Counted from the first letter of the stretch, positions 41,228 to 51,204 are shown. The stretch is DNA of 64,000 nucleotides from Paenarthrobacter histidinolovorans (GCF_014647595.1 NZ_BMPM01000007.1:1-64000), one strand, 5' to 3'. Notes: generated by a model not told the origin, from the sequence alone. Translations and numbers: made by a program.

Positions 41228-42616
41228 ATGAGCGTAGAGCAGCGCTCCGCATCAAAAGCCGGGAAAGACGCCGGCAAAGGCTCCGGCCTGAAGAAGATCG
41301 TCGCGGCCTCGATGGTGGGCACCGTGGTGGAGTGGTACGAGTTCTTCCTGTACGCCACCGCCGCCACGTTGGTTTTCGGCAAGTACTTCTTCCCGAGCAC
41401 GGGCAACGAACTGGACGGCATCATCCAGGCCTTCATTACCTACGCGGTGGGCTTCGTCGCCCGGCCGCTGGGCGGGATCGTGTTCGGTCAGATCGGCGAC
41501 AAGCTCGGCCGCAAGCCCACGCTGCAGCTGACCATCGTGATCGTCGGCGTCTCGACGTTCCTGATGGGCTGCCTCCCCGGTTTCATGGACATCGGGTACT
41601 GGGCACCGGCGATGCTGGTGGCGCTCCGCTTCATCCAGGGCTTCGCGCTCGGCGGCGAATGGGGCGGCGCTGTCCTTCTCGTGGCTGAGCACAGCCCCAA
41701 CAAATCGCGCGGCTTCTGGTCCTCGTGGCCGCAGGCGGCAGTACCGGTGGGCAATCTCCTGGCCACGCTGGTCCTGTTCGTCATGTCCACCACTCTGAGC
41801 AGCGAAGCCTTCCTCGGCTGGGGTTGGCGCGTCGCGTTCTGGCTCTCGGCAGTGATCGTGTTCGTGGGCTACTACATCCGCACCCACGTCACGGAAGCCC
41901 CGATCTTCCTCGAAGCCAAGGCACAGGTGGAGGAGTCCAAAGCCATCAGCTACGGCGTTGGCGAAGTCATCCGCAAGTACCCCAAAGGCATTCTCCAGGC
42001 CATGGGCCTCCGCTTCGCAGAGAACATCATGTACTACCTCGTGGTGAGCTTCGCGATCGTCTACCTCAAGAGTGTTCACAAGTACGACACGTCCTCGCTC
42101 CTGCTGGCCCTCCTGATCGCCCACGTCATCCACTTCCTGATCATTCCGCAGATCGGCCGGCTGGTGGATTCGTGGGGCCGTAAGCCTGTCTACCTCATCG
42201 GTGCCATCACCGGAGCAACCTGGCCGTTCTTCGCCTTCCCCATGTTCGACACCAAGAACGCAGTGGTCATCGTCCTTGCCGTGACCATCGGCCTCTGCCT
42301 GCACGCCTTCATGTACGCCGGTCAGCCGGCCATCATGTCCGAGCTCTTCCCAACGCGCATGCGCTACTCCGGTGTCTCGCTCGGCTCGCAGGTCACGTCG
42401 ATCTTCGCCGGCTCACTCGCGCCGCTGCTGGCCACCCAGTGGCTCAAGGACACCGGCTCCTGGGTTCCCACAGCGATCTACCTCGTGGTCGCCTGCGCGA
42501 TCACCGCCGTCGCGGTTATCTCGCTCAAGGAAACCAAGGGCATCGCGCTCCAAGAGGTGGACGAGGCGGATGCCATCCGCCACGGGCTGGCCACTTCATC
42601 TACTTCGAAAGGCTAG
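41228..42616 (+). CDS. MFS transporter, metabolite:H+ symporter (MHS) type
   Basis: This 462-aa protein has 12 membrane helices and the MHS/ShiA-ProP signature GTVVEWYEFFLYATAATLVFGKYFFP, the loop GDKLGRKPTLQL (motif A), RFIQGFALGGEWGGAVLLVAEHSP, and a repeated motif near VDSWGRKPVYLIG. It is likely an uptake carrier for a carboxylic acid. I chose ATG 41228 (GAGGAG 6 nt upstream) over ATG 41222. It is followed by the SDR gene after 4 nt, so both work in one catabolic step. Confidence 0.92.
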   Translation: MSVEQRSASKAGKDAGKGSGLKKIVAASMVGTVVEWYEFFLYATAATLVFGKYFFPSTGNELDGIIQAFITYAVGFVARPLGGIVFGQIGDKLGRKPTLQLTIVIVGVSTFLMGCLPGFMDIGYWAPAMLVALRFIQGFALGGEWGGAVLLVAEHSPNKSRGFWSSWPQAAVPVGNLLATLVLFVMSTTLSSEAFLGWGWRVAFWLSAVIVFVGYYIRTHVTEAPIFLEAKAQVEESKAISYGVGEVIRKYPKGILQAMGLRFAENIMYYLVVSFAIVYLKSVHKYDTSSLLLALLIAHVIHFLIIPQIGRLVDSWGRKPVYLIGAITGATWPFFAFPMFDTKNAVVIVLAVTIGLCLHAFMYAGQPAIMSELFPTRMRYSGVSLGSQVTSIFAGSLAPLLATQWLKDTGSWVPTAIYLVVACAITAVAVISLKETKGIALQEVDEADAIRHGLATSSTSKG

Positions 42617-42620
42617 CTCC

Positions 42621-43370
42621 ATGGACAACTCCTTGAACGGACGCAAAGCACTGGTGACGGGAGGTGCGAGCGGCATCGGGGCTGCTTGCGCCCGGGCGCT
42701 GGCCGCCCGTGGTGCGAAAGTAGTAGTGGCCGACGTCGATGCCTCCGGCGCTGCGGCCCTCGCCGATGAGCTCGGCGGCACGGCCTGGACAGTGGACCTG
42801 CTGGATACTGAGGCGCTGGGCGCCCTCAGCCTCGACTGCGACATCCTGATCAACAACGCAGGCATCCAGAAGGTCGCGCCGATCGAGGAGTTCGAACCCG
42901 CAGAGTTCCGGCGGATCCTGGCCCTGATGCTGGAGGCGCCGTTCCTCCTGATCCGGGCCGCTCTCCCGCACATGTACGCCAATGGGTTCGGCCGGATCAT
43001 CAACATCTCGTCGGTCCACGGGTTGCGGGCATCTGCTTACAAGAGCGCCTACGTGTCTGCCAAGCACGGTCTTGAGGGACTCAGCAAGGTCACCGCTTTG
43101 GAGGGCGGCGAGCGCGGGGTCACCTCCAACTGCATCAATCCCGGGTACGTCCGGACACCGTTGGTGGAACGCCAGATAGCCGACCAAGCCCGACTCCACG
43201 GCATCCCCGAGGCCGAGGTCCTGGCCAAAGTGATGCTCACGGAGTCGGCGGTGAAGCGGCTGGTGGAGCCCGAGGAAGTTGCGTCGTTGGCCGCCTGGAT
43301 GGCCTCCGACGACGCCGGCATGGTCACCGGTGCGAGCTACACCATGGACGGCGGCTGGTCGGCCCGGTAG
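42621..43370 (+). CDS. SDR dehydrogenase, 3-hydroxybutyrate dehydrogenase-like
   Basis: This 249-aa classical short-chain dehydrogenase has the cofactor loop TGGASGIGAACARALAARG, NAG (LINNAGIQKVAP), catalytic Ser/Tyr/Lys in NISSVHGLRASAYKSAYVSAKHG, and PGYVRTPLVERQI. The latter, plus HGIPEAEVLAKVMLTE, is close to D-3-hydroxybutyrate dehydrogenases. With the MHS transporter upstream it suggests uptake and oxidation of 3-hydroxybutyrate or a similar hydroxy acid. The start at ATG 42621 has AAAGG upstream. Confidence 0.9.
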   Translation: MDNSLNGRKALVTGGASGIGAACARALAARGAKVVVADVDASGAAALADELGGTAWTVDLLDTEALGALSLDCDILINNAGIQKVAPIEEFEPAEFRRILALMLEAPFLLIRAALPHMYANGFGRIINISSVHGLRASAYKSAYVSAKHGLEGLSKVTALEGGERGVTSNCINPGYVRTPLVERQIADQARLHGIPEAEVLAKVMLTESAVKRLVEPEEVASLAAWMASDDAGMVTGASYTMDGGWSAR

Positions 43371-43383
43371 CGGGCGGGCCCCG

Positions 43384-43456
43384 CTCGCTCCCTCCGCGAG
43401 GTGACAGGTAATGCCAATGTTCCGCGAGAATATTGGCATTAGCTGTCACATCGGCG
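43384..43456. repeat. 73-bp repeat, copy A (identical to copy B)
   Basis: This copy is identical over 73 bp to 44018-44090. Internally it is an inverted repeat: GAGGTGACAGGTAATGCCAATG pairs with the complement CATTGGCATTAGCTGTCAC type arm across a CGCGAG loop. It lies between the SDR stop and the hypothetical membrane-protein gene in the same direction. Confidence 0.95.
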
Positions 43457-43489
43457 GGAACCAACCCGCTGGCACTTTAGAGTGTCCGC

Positions 43490-44038
43490 ATGGCTAAAGT
43501 GAGGTCTTTGCGTTCCAGTAGGACAGTCGCGACCGTGATCAACCTTGCGGCCGTGACAGCGTTCACGGTGATGCTTGTGATCACCGGGGCCCCGCTGTAC
43601 TGGGCCGTTATCACTGCTGTTGTTGGTGTCTTTGGTTCTTACGCCGTGCTGTATTTGGACGCTCTCTTCGCGGAGCTGCGCTTCCATCGCATGCTGCGAC
43701 GCGGAAACCTGGAGTGTTGGATCCGTTGCCGGGAGCCACAGGAAAACGGTCGATGGGTGGGGTGGGAGCGCGGGCTGGTGTCCTTCCGGGCACCAGCTGT
43801 GGACTTTGTCAGAACGGATCCGAACAATCCTTCGCAGGAAAGGCTCTTCACTTTCCTGGTCAGCGGGAGGGCCGAGCCCGATTTTCGGGACCCGCACCCG
43901 AATGATGCGCGCTTGCTTGGCCGGGGTGTCCGCTCGAGCCAGCTGAACACAACACGGGGCACCATTGACATCGCCGGCTTTCCCGAGGCCATGGAGCAGT
44001 TGGAAGAGCAGCTCTCCCTCGCTCCCTCCGCGAGGTGA
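43490..44038 (+). CDS. Hypothetical membrane protein bracketed by 73-bp repeats
   Basis: This 182-aa protein has two N-terminal membrane segments (about residues 15-55) and a soluble C-terminal domain with regularly spaced charged residues. I do not recognise a family. The last seven codons (LAPSAR and the stop TGA) lie inside repeat copy B, so the repeat supplies the C-terminus. The same repeat precedes the gene. This bracket could allow the gene to be excised or copied by homologous recombination. It is convergent with the amino-acid permease. Confidence 0.75.
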   Translation: MAKVRSLRSSRTVATVINLAAVTAFTVMLVITGAPLYWAVITAVVGVFGSYAVLYLDALFAELRFHRMLRRGNLECWIRCREPQENGRWVGWERGLVSFRAPAVDFVRTDPNNPSQERLFTFLVSGRAEPDFRDPHPNDARLLGRGVRSSQLNTTRGTIDIAGFPEAMEQLEEQLSLAPSAR

Positions 44039-44090
44039 CAGGTAATGCCAATGTTCCGCGAGAATATTGGCATTAGCTGTCACATCGGCG
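44018..44090. repeat. 73-bp repeat, copy B (overlaps gene end)
   Basis: This copy is identical to A at 43384-43456, 634 bp away in direct orientation. Its first 21 bp encode the end of the membrane protein. The rest forms the hairpin between convergent stops and can serve both as terminator and recombination site. Confidence 0.95.
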
Positions 44091-44097
44091 CAGGGAA

Positions 44098-45534
44098 TCA
44101 GGCGGTCTCGTCCACCAGCTCGGCCCGACGCAGGCCACCACCGCGGACCCACAATTTGTAGGCCACGAACAGCAGGACCAGCCAGGTTCCGCCCACGTAC
44201 AACGCAACCCGTGTGTCCTCGAAGACCCCCAGGATCACGATCACCATCGCCATGAACGCCATGGTCAGGATGGACGCGGCAGGCCACAGCGGCGACCCGA
44301 ATTCCGACGCCGGCAGGCCCTTGCGCTTGATCTCCCGCTTCATGGCGACATGCGAAACCAGGATCATCACCCAGACCCACACCGTGGCAAACGTGGCGAT
44401 CGAGGCAATGAGCACGAACACGTCTTCCGGAATGACGGCGTTCAAAACCACGCCAACCAGCAGGATGCAGCCCATCATCACCACGGTCATCCACGGAACG
44501 CCGTGGCGGGAGATCTTGCTGAAGCTCTTTGGCGCGTGGCCCTGCTGCGCCAGACCGAACAGGATGCGCCCGGCCCCAAAGATGTCGCTGTTGATCGCAG
44601 AGAGCGCGGCCGTAATGACCACCGCGTTCAGAATGTGCGGAGCGGCCGGAATGCCCAGTCCGTCGAAAATCTGCACAAACGGGCTGCCGCTGCTGCCGAT
44701 CTCGTTCCACGGGAAGATGCTCATCAGCACGCCCAAAGTCAGCACGTAGAACAGGAGCACACGTACGGGCACAGTGTTGACGGCCTGCGGGATGACCTTT
44801 TTGGGGTCTGCGGCTTCGCCAGCGGTGATGCCAATCGTTTCGATCCCGCCAAACGCAAACATCACGACGGCGAACGCGGCCAGGAGCCCCTCGAAGCCGT
44901 TCGGGAACAAACCGCCGTGGTTGACGAGGTTCCCCAGTCCCGGTGCCACGCCACCGCCGTCGCCCGTTTGGAAGCCGAACACGACGATTGCCGCACCGCC
45001 CACGATCATGGCGATAATCGCCACAACCTTGATCAGCGAGAACCAGAACTCAAGCTCGCCGAACACCTTCACGCTGAGCAGGTTCATGGCGCCCAGGAAC
45101 AGGATGATCGCGAGCACCCAGATCCATCTGTCCACCTGCGGGAACCAGAAGCCCATGTAGATACTGAAGGCCGTGACGTCTGCGATGGCCACGATTGCCA
45201 TTTCGAAAACATAGGTCCACCCGGTCACGAAACCGGCGAAGGGGCCCAGGTAGCGGCTGGCGTATTGGCCGAAGGAACCGGACACGGGGTGTCGCACGGC
45301 CATTTCGCCGAGGCCGCGCATCACCATGAAGACGGCGGCGCCGCCGATGATGTAGGCCAACAGAACGGCCGGGCCGGCTTTTTGGATGGCCGACGCCGAG
45401 CCGTAGAACAGGCCCGTGCCGATCGCCGATCCGAGTGCCATGAAGCGGATGTGGCGGACGTTGAGGCCTCGGCTGAGCGCCGTACCCGCGGCTTGGAGGA
45501 CAGAGCTCTCCGCGGCCAGCTTGGTTTGTTGCAT
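44098..45534 (-). CDS. Amino acid permease (APC family)
   Basis: This 478-aa permease has about 12 helices and typical APC sequences: [43 protein letters not shown] (consensus amphipathic region), [31 protein letters not shown], and [28 protein letters not shown]. It is close to the GabP/HutT/ProY group of amino-acid:proton symporters. The start at ATG 45534 has GAAGG upstream. It lies near the histidine-utilisation genes, so histidine is a plausible substrate, but I find no copy of the putative hut operator before it. Confidence 0.9.
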   Translation of the reverse strand: MQQTKLAAESSVLQAAGTALSRGLNVRHIRFMALGSAIGTGLFYGSASAIQKAGPAVLLAYIIGGAAVFMVMRGLGEMAVRHPVSGSFGQYASRYLGPFAGFVTGWTYVFEMAIVAIADVTAFSIYMGFWFPQVDRWIWVLAIILFLGAMNLLSVKVFGELEFWFSLIKVVAIIAMIVGGAAIVVFGFQTGDGGGVAPGLGNLVNHGGLFPNGFEGLLAAFAVVMFAFGGIETIGITAGEAADPKKVIPQAVNTVPVRVLLFYVLTLGVLMSIFPWNEIGSSGSPFVQIFDGLGIPAAPHILNAVVITAALSAINSDIFGAGRILFGLAQQGHAPKSFSKISRHGVPWMTVVMMGCILLVGVVLNAVIPEDVFVLIASIATFATVWVWVMILVSHVAMKREIKRKGLPASEFGSPLWPAASILTMAFMAMVIVILGVFEDTRVALYVGGTWLVLLFVAYKLWVRGGGLRRAELVDETA

Positions 45535-45794
45535 AGTAAAACCTTCTCGTCTTTGGGAGGGGATCGCTATCCAGCAGATCACTTTTGGCAGCCTTGTGAT
45601 CGGACTCACGGGGCTTTGGTGTCTTTGATCGCAGACACTCCGCTTACGGCCATATGGATGGTGGTAAAAGTCATAGTTCCCGGTCGGATAGGATGACCGC
45701 GGACAGCTCTTCAACACGGTCAGGCATCCCTCGCATTACGCGTCGCCCCCTTTGAACTCTGTGCTGACTCTTGCATCTGTTACTTGGGGGACTC
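45535..45794. promoter_or_regulatory. Divergent promoter region with two small dyads
   Basis: These 260 bp separate the permease from the divergent ALF protein. They hold GATCAC/GTGATC (45577-45601) and GTGTCT/AGACAC (45619-45638). Either could be an operator for the permease promoter. No gene is visible. Confidence 0.35.
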
Positions 45795-47849
45795 ATGATT
45801 TCCGTAATCCGCGCTACGCGACGCCGTTGGGCGGCTGCCGTTGTTGCCTTGGCAGCAGGGGCTACCCTGCTCTTTGCCGCGCCCGCACAGGCGTATGACG
45901 TTCCGAATTTTGAGGTTCCGAGTGCGTCGCAGGCTCCCGTGCCGTTCGTGGAGCGGGTAAGTGACACCGCTGGCGTTGTTGAGCTCTGGAAGACTGGCGG
46001 TCCTGCAACACGCACCGCCGCCGCTGCAGCCCTGGTGGGCGGCGCGGACGCGCTTCAGGCATTCCTCGACGCCGGACAGGACGTCGCGCTGGCGGCGGAC
46101 CGCAAGCAGCTGGTTACCGAACTGACGACGCGGGGAAGTGCGCGTGTGAGGTCGTCGGCTGCGGACGCCTTGGCCGCGAACAATCCTGAGAAGATCGATG
46201 CATTCCTCGCCACGGGCTGGGCCGAGACGTGGAAGGCTGACCTCAGAGTCGCTGCTACGTTCTTTCAGGAGTACGGCAATGTCCATGTTGAACGCGCCGC
46301 GTCCGAGAGCCTGGACAAGGGCGATGGGGCTATTGAGGATTTTGTCCTTAAGGGCTGGCGCGCCAAGGTCTGGATGACGGACCGCATGGCGGCTTATGCC
46401 GTGTTGGCTTCCGAGAACCCTTCAGTCTCTGCCGCTGCGGAGGCCGCGCTGAAAACCGAAAACGGGGATGTGGTGGCCGACTTTCTTCGCTACGGCCAGT
46501 TCGTGGTTGCCGGTCACGACGCTGAGTTGACGACAGTGTCAGGGCTGCTCCAGCAGGTCAAGGCCGATATCGGAGCCAACCCCAACGGCGCCGCAGCTGT
46601 TGCTGATCGCGCCAGGTTTGCCGTGGAGAAAGCCAAAAACGCGACATCAGCTGCGAAAAAAGCAGACTCGGCCCGTTTGACGGCCGAATGGAAGTTCCAG
46701 TCCGCCCAGGCACTCCCACGTGCTGTTATCGACGGCGCAAGCATGATCACTGAGAAGCCACTACGGGAAGCCTTTGCCAAGGCTGCCAAAGAAGTGCCCG
46801 GTCTTCTGGCAGCCCTGACGGCTCCCGATGCCGACTTCAACACCCTGACCACCGAAGCACGCCAGGCCACTTTGGACCTTGCGCTGGTAGGTACCCCGGA
46901 GGTTCGGAAGGCCGCGGAGGCTGCCCTGCTGGGTGGCGACGCCGCGATCAAGGACTTCATCACCGTCGGGCGCGATGCTGCAGAAAAGTTGGATGGCACC
47001 GTCATGGTCAACGAGAGGCAGCGCGTTGCCCAGCTCCACGCTACGGGCGGCGAATACGTTCGCAAGGCTGCCTCGATAGCCGGAAAGTCCTGGAGTCACC
47101 CGGATACACGCTACTTCCTCGAATACGGCTATGACCAAGCCCGAAACCTGGATAATCGCATCCAGACCAGTTACGCGTTGGATTCGACGCCGGAGGTTCG
47201 TGCGGCCGCGAGCGTTGCTCTTGATGGCAGCCGTGCAGATCTCGAGGCCTTCATGACCGCAGGCCAGGCCGCAGCCGCCGATCGGGACAAAACAACCGCT
47301 GCCCACGTTGCCTCGATCGATGCCATGATCGCCGAGCTTGCCGGCTTGGCGGATACAGCAGCCGTCGACGCAGGCAAGGCCGCCGACGCTGCCAAGGCCG
47401 CTGAAGCCGCACGTCAAACGGAGGCGGCACGCCAGGCAGAAGCGGCGGCAGAAGCTGCCCGCCAGGCCGCCGCCGCTGGTGGGCAGGTTGCTGCCGGCAG
47501 CGTTGACGGATCGCAGCAGTCCGGCGCCGGGGTAGCCCCGATCGTTATTCCCTGGCCGCGCGAGTACGCTCCCGCCGTCGGGCTGGCCGAAACCAGAACA
47601 GAGCCGGAAGCCGCGGAAAAGCCCGCAGCAACGCCTTCGGCCGCACCGAGCATTTCCGTGCCGCCGGCAGCGTCAGCTGCCAAGGAGTCCGCGTCGGTGG
47701 ATTCAGAGTCCCAAGAGGCCGCTGCACCGATGGCTGCCTCTGCTGCCGGCATGAGTGGCTGGACCATTGGCCTTATCGTGGCGCTGGTCTTGGCAGCGGC
47801 CGGTGCCATCACGTTCCTGTTGCGCCGCAAGGGTGCATCTCCGGCCTAA
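45795..47849 (+). CDS. Secreted ALF-repeat protein with C-terminal membrane anchor
   Basis: This 684-aa protein has a signal peptide (basic RATRRRW, hydrophobic core, cleavage about AQA/Y at residue 33) and many ALF repeats: helical units such as AAAAALVGGADALQAFLDAGQDVALAADRKQL and AAEAALLGGDAAIKDFITVGRDAAEKLDG. These are followed by an Ala/Arg/Glu coiled-coil-like segment, a Pro/Ala-rich linker, and a terminal membrane helix ending LLRRKGASPA. No LPXTG or LAXTG motif precedes that helix. I chose ATG 45795 because GGGGGACTC lies just before it. It is probably an external helical scaffold; the binding partner is unknown. Confidence 0.87.
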   Translation: MISVIRATRRRWAAAVVALAAGATLLFAAPAQAYDVPNFEVPSASQAPVPFVERVSDTAGVVELWKTGGPATRTAAAAALVGGADALQAFLDAGQDVALAADRKQLVTELTTRGSARVRSSAADALAANNPEKIDAFLATGWAETWKADLRVAATFFQEYGNVHVERAASESLDKGDGAIEDFVLKGWRAKVWMTDRMAAYAVLASENPSVSAAAEAALKTENGDVVADFLRYGQFVVAGHDAELTTVSGLLQQVKADIGANPNGAAAVADRARFAVEKAKNATSAAKKADSARLTAEWKFQSAQALPRAVIDGASMITEKPLREAFAKAAKEVPGLLAALTAPDADFNTLTTEARQATLDLALVGTPEVRKAAEAALLGGDAAIKDFITVGRDAAEKLDGTVMVNERQRVAQLHATGGEYVRKAASIAGKSWSHPDTRYFLEYGYDQARNLDNRIQTSYALDSTPEVRAAASVALDGSRADLEAFMTAGQAAAADRDKTTAAHVASIDAMIAELAGLADTAAVDAGKAADAAKAAEAARQTEAARQAEAAAEAARQAAAAGGQVAAGSVDGSQQSGAGVAPIVIPWPREYAPAVGLAETRTEPEAAEKPAATPSAAPSISVPPAASAAKESASVDSESQEAAAPMAASAAGMSGWTIGLIVALVLAAAGAITFLLRRKGASPA

Positions 47850-47902
47850 ACCCCGGCCTAGGTTTGGCCGGCAACGGCCCGGGTCGGTCTGAAACAACGT
47901 CG

Positions 47903-47926
47903 GAGTGTCCGGTATTCCGGACACTC
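47903..47926. promoter_or_regulatory. Perfect palindrome with hut-type motif, site 1
   Basis: The 10-bp arms GAGTGTCCGG and CCGGACACTC flank TATT. Its minus-strand core TCCGGAATACCGGA (47908-47921) shares ATACCGGA with three other sites at hut-related promoters. It lies 108 nt upstream of the IclR start. It could also end transcription of the ALF gene. Confidence 0.6.
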
Positions 47927-47974
47927 CCGGTGGCCCGGTGCTGGTCATTGGCTTTCGAAAGATGCACGCTTGAG

Positions 47975-47988
47975 TACGGGATACCGGA
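47975..47988. promoter_or_regulatory. hut-type motif TACGGGATACCGGA, site 2
   Basis: This second copy of the ATACCGGA-containing motif lies 67 bp after site 1 and 46 nt before the IclR start. Paired sites before a regulator gene suggest autoregulation. Confidence 0.55.
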
Positions 47989-48033
47989 CAGTATGGTTTG
48001 GTAGCCCTCAAGATCCCCCAGCATCGAGGAACC

Positions 48034-48843
48034 ATGACCACCACGCCACCTGCGCCCGGCAAGGCCACGTCCAAAGTCCCTGCTGCCGAAAACACCTTGC
48101 GCATCCTGAAACTGTTGGCGTCGCGCCGGGGGCCGATGGCGGCGTCGAACATCGCGACGGCACTGGGCCTGCCGCGGTCCAGCGTTTACCACCTGCTTGG
48201 CGTGATGGAGGCCAACGGCTTCGTCCTTCACCTGCACGAGGAACAGCGCTACGGACTGGGCATCAGTGCCTTCGAACTCAGCTCCGCGTATTCGCGGCAG
48301 GAGCCATTGTCCCGGTTGGGCCGACCCATGCTGGCCTCGCTGGTTGACGTGATCGGCGAGAGCGCCCACTTGGCTGTGCTCCACGGCCGCGACGTCCTCT
48401 ACATCGTGGAAGAACGCGCCAAGAACCGCCCAAGCCTGGTGACCGACGTCGGGGTTCGCCTTCCCAGCCACCTCACGGCGTCGGGCCGGGCGATCCTCGC
48501 TGCCCTGCCAAAGTCGCAGGTCCGCGCCCTGTACCCGAACGCTGCCGCCTTCACATCCAGGCATGACGTCGAGTTCCCCATCATGAAGTACTCCGCTCTG
48601 TCGTCCCATTTGGACCAGGTGCGGCAGCGCGGCTACGCCACGGAAAACGGGGAAATCACCCCGGGGTTCGGTTCGATCGCCGTCGCCGTGACGGACCACG
48701 TTGGATGGCCGACGGCGGCAGTCGCCGTCACGTTCCTGGAGGACAAAGTGCCCGCTGAGCAATGGCCGGTACTGGCTGCCCGCATCAGGAAAGCTGCGGA
48801 CGAACTGTCCGTACGGATCCACGGTCGTCCGACGGCGGGCTGA
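48034..48843 (+). CDS. IclR-family transcriptional regulator (putative hut regulator)
   Basis: This 269-aa IclR protein has a winged helix (AAENTLRILKLLASRRGPMAASNIATALGLPRSSVYHLLGVMEANGFV) and an effector domain (LAVLHGRDVLYIVEERAKNRPSLVTDVGVRLPSHLTASGRAILAALP, with the IclR signature SHLTASGRAIL). The start at ATG 48034 follows GAGGAACC. hutU and hutH lie downstream. The same 14-bp motif stands before this gene (twice), before hutU and before hutG, so it is the probable urocanate- or histidine-responsive regulator of the pathway. Confidence 0.9.
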   Translation: MTTTPPAPGKATSKVPAAENTLRILKLLASRRGPMAASNIATALGLPRSSVYHLLGVMEANGFVLHLHEEQRYGLGISAFELSSAYSRQEPLSRLGRPMLASLVDVIGESAHLAVLHGRDVLYIVEERAKNRPSLVTDVGVRLPSHLTASGRAILAALPKSQVRALYPNAAAFTSRHDVEFPIMKYSALSSHLDQVRQRGYATENGEITPGFGSIAVAVTDHVGWPTAAVAVTFLEDKVPAEQWPVLAARIRKAADELSVRIHGRPTAG

Positions 48844-48861
48844 CGCACCCTAAGCGCGCCG

Positions 48862-49305
48862 CTACCCGCTGCCCGCTCCGGGATTATCGCGTTCAACCAT
48901 GGCGCGGAATGTCTCCAGCTCGCCCCGGAAACTGCCCCGGTACGATCCCATGGCAAAGAGTCGTCCGACCACCGTGGCCACAAAACCGCGTGTCTCGAAC
49001 AGCTGCTGGATGCGCGTGCCGTCACCTTCCGGGGTGAACGTGACATCCGATTCCCCTTTGAGGATCGCGTTGCCAAACCGCGTGCGCAGGTGCCGGGGCC
49101 GTTCTGCCGAGATGACTTCCGTCGGGCTGGCCATCCGGCCGAACCACACCGTGTAGCTGCTGCCGGCTTGGGCGGCGGAGCCGACGCGATCGGTCACGCG
49201 GGTGACACCGCCGATCCACTCCGTGAACCGGTCCGGATCCGTCCAGGTGTCGAAAACCCGCTCCGGCGGCGCGGCGACCAAGGTGGACACTCGATACGTT
49301 GCCAT
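48862..49305 (-). CDS. SRPBCC-family protein
   Basis: This 147-aa START/SRPBCC-fold protein of the polyketide-cyclase-like group has TYRVSTLVAAPPERVFDTWTDPDRFTEWIGG at the N-terminus and a long C-terminal helix (GSFRGELETFRAMVERDN). It should bind a hydrophobic ligand; which one is unknown. I chose ATG 49305 at the domain start. It is convergent with the IclR gene and divergent from hutU, with a hut-type motif between it and hutU. It may be co-regulated by position, but no pathway link is apparent. Confidence 0.87.
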   Translation of the reverse strand: MATYRVSTLVAAPPERVFDTWTDPDRFTEWIGGVTRVTDRVGSAAQAGSSYTVWFGRMASPTEVISAERPRHLRTRFGNAILKGESDVTFTPEGDGTRIQQLFETRGFVATVVGRLFAMGSYRGSFRGELETFRAMVERDNPGAGSG

Positions 49306-49353
49306 GGGTCCAGCATGCGCGCATTCCGGCGCGAAAGCGAGAGGCCCCGCATG

Positions 49354-49367
49354 TCTGCGATACCGGA
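49354..49367. promoter_or_regulatory. hut-type motif TCTGCGATACCGGA before hutU, site 3
   Basis: This lies 101 nt upstream of hutU and 49 nt upstream of the divergent SRPBCC gene. It shares G-T-N-Y-G-NN-ATACCGGA with the sites before iclR and hutG. Confidence 0.55.
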
Positions 49368-49467
49368 CAGCACCCTGCAAAAAGCCGTTCCGGCCGCTTG
49401 ATAAAGGGGCTTTAGTAGAAGCAGAAGATCTTTTCACCACACACTTCCCACAGACGAAGGAGTCACC

Positions 49468-51195
49468 ATGGCACCCGCCGATTTCACTTCTGGTGCCCGT
49501 CCGGTCAAGGCCGCGCGGGGTACTGAGCTTACTGCCAAGTCGTGGCAGACCGAGGCGCCGTTGCGCATGTTGATGAACAACCTGGATCCGGAGGTTGCTG
49601 AGCGTCCGGATGACTTGGTTGTTTACGGTGGCACGGGCCGTGCTGTCCGGTCATGGGCTGCGTTTGATGCGATTACCCGGACGTTGGAGACCATGGAGAA
49701 GGACGAGACTCTGTTGGTTCAGTCGGGCAAGCCGGTGGGTGTGTTCCGCACTCATGAGTGGGCTCCGCGGGTGTTGTTGGCGAACTCGAACCTGGTGGGG
49801 GATTGGGCGACGTGGCCTGAGTTCCGCCGGCTCGAGGCTGAGGGTTTGATGATGTACGGCCAGATGACGGCTGGGTCGTGGATTTACATCGGCACGCAGG
49901 GCATCCTGCAGGGCACGTATGAGACGTTTGCTGCGGTCGGGAACAAGCTCAAAGCGGAGGGTCGGCACCCGGCCCCCGCCGAGGAGGGTTCCACCGAAGG
50001 ACCGCTGGCCGGGACGCTGACGCTGACCGGTGGCTGTGGTGGCATGGGCGGCGCGCAGCCGTTGGCCGTGACGTTGAATGATGGCGCGTGCTTGATCGTG
50101 GATGTGGATGAGACCCGGCTGCGTCGTCGTGCGGGTAAGCGGTACTTGGACGAGGTCGAAACGGATCTCGATGCTGCGATCGCGAAGGTCCAGAAGGCCA
50201 AGGACGAGCGTCGCGGCTGGTCGGTAGGTTACGTGGGCAACGCCGCCGAGGTGTTCCCCGAGCTGCTCCGCCGTCACAAGGCCGGGGAGATCACTTTTGA
50301 TGTGGTCACGGACCAGACCAGTGCGCATGACCCGTTGTCCTACCTGCCCGAGGGCATCACCGTGGCTGAGTGGCACACCGAGGCCGAGGCGGATCCGGAA
50401 GGGTTCACCAAGAAGGCCCAGGCTTCGATGGCCCGTCACGTGCAGGCCATGGTGGAGTTCCAGGACGCCGGTGCTGAGGTGTTTGATTACGGCAACTCGA
50501 TCCGTGATGAGGCACGCAAGGGCGGTTATGACCGGGCGTTTGAGTTCCCGGGTTTCGTTCCGGCGTATATTCGTCCGCTGTTCTGCGAGGGACTTGGCCC
50601 GTTCCGTTGGGTTGCGCTCTCGGGTGACCCGGAGGATATCCGGGTCACGGATGAGGCGATCAAGGAGTTGTTCCCGGAGAACAAGCATCTGCATAAGTGG
50701 ATTGACGCGGCGCAGGAGCGGGTGGAGTTCGAGGGCCTGCCGGCACGTATTTGCTGGCTTGGGTACGGCGAGCGCGCCAAGGCCGGGTTGTTGTTCAACC
50801 AGTTGGTCAAGGAGGGCAAGGTCAAGGCCCCGATCGTGATTGGTCGTGACCACCTGGACTCGGGTTCGGTGGCGTCCCCGTACCGGGAGACCGAGTCCAT
50901 GGCTGATGGTTCCGACGCTATTGCTGACTGGCCGTTGCTGAACGCCCTGATCAACACCTCTTCCGGTGCTACGTGGGTGTCGATCCATCACGGTGGCGGT
51001 GTTGGTATTGGCCGGTCCCTGCACGCCGGGCAGGTTTCGGTCGCTGACGGTACTGACCTGGCCGCGGAGAAGCTCGAACGGCTGTTGACCAATGACCCCG
51101 GCATGGGCGTCATCCGCCACGTCGACGCCGGCTACGACCGTGCTCTCGAGGTCGCCAACGAACGCGGCGTCCGCATCCCCATGAACGAGAAGTAG
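49468..51195 (+). CDS. hutU: Urocanate hydratase
   Basis: This 575-aa urocanase carries out the second step of histidine degradation, urocanate to imidazolonepropionate, with tightly bound NAD. Marks are [46 protein letters not shown] (NAD region), [37 protein letters not shown] (the conserved reactive Cys) and [28 protein letters not shown]. The start at ATG 49468 has GAAGGAG 6 nt upstream. hutH follows after 9 nt. Confidence 0.97.
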   Translation: MAPADFTSGARPVKAARGTELTAKSWQTEAPLRMLMNNLDPEVAERPDDLVVYGGTGRAVRSWAAFDAITRTLETMEKDETLLVQSGKPVGVFRTHEWAPRVLLANSNLVGDWATWPEFRRLEAEGLMMYGQMTAGSWIYIGTQGILQGTYETFAAVGNKLKAEGRHPAPAEEGSTEGPLAGTLTLTGGCGGMGGAQPLAVTLNDGACLIVDVDETRLRRRAGKRYLDEVETDLDAAIAKVQKAKDERRGWSVGYVGNAAEVFPELLRRHKAGEITFDVVTDQTSAHDPLSYLPEGITVAEWHTEAEADPEGFTKKAQASMARHVQAMVEFQDAGAEVFDYGNSIRDEARKGGYDRAFEFPGFVPAYIRPLFCEGLGPFRWVALSGDPEDIRVTDEAIKELFPENKHLHKWIDAAQERVEFEGLPARICWLGYGERAKAGLLFNQLVKEGKVKAPIVIGRDHLDSGSVASPYRETESMADGSDAIADWPLLNALINTSSGATWVSIHHGGGVGIGRSLHAGQVSVADGTDLAAEKLERLLTNDPGMGVIRHVDAGYDRALEVANERGVRIPMNEK

Positions 51196-51204
51196 GCAAT
51201 AAAA

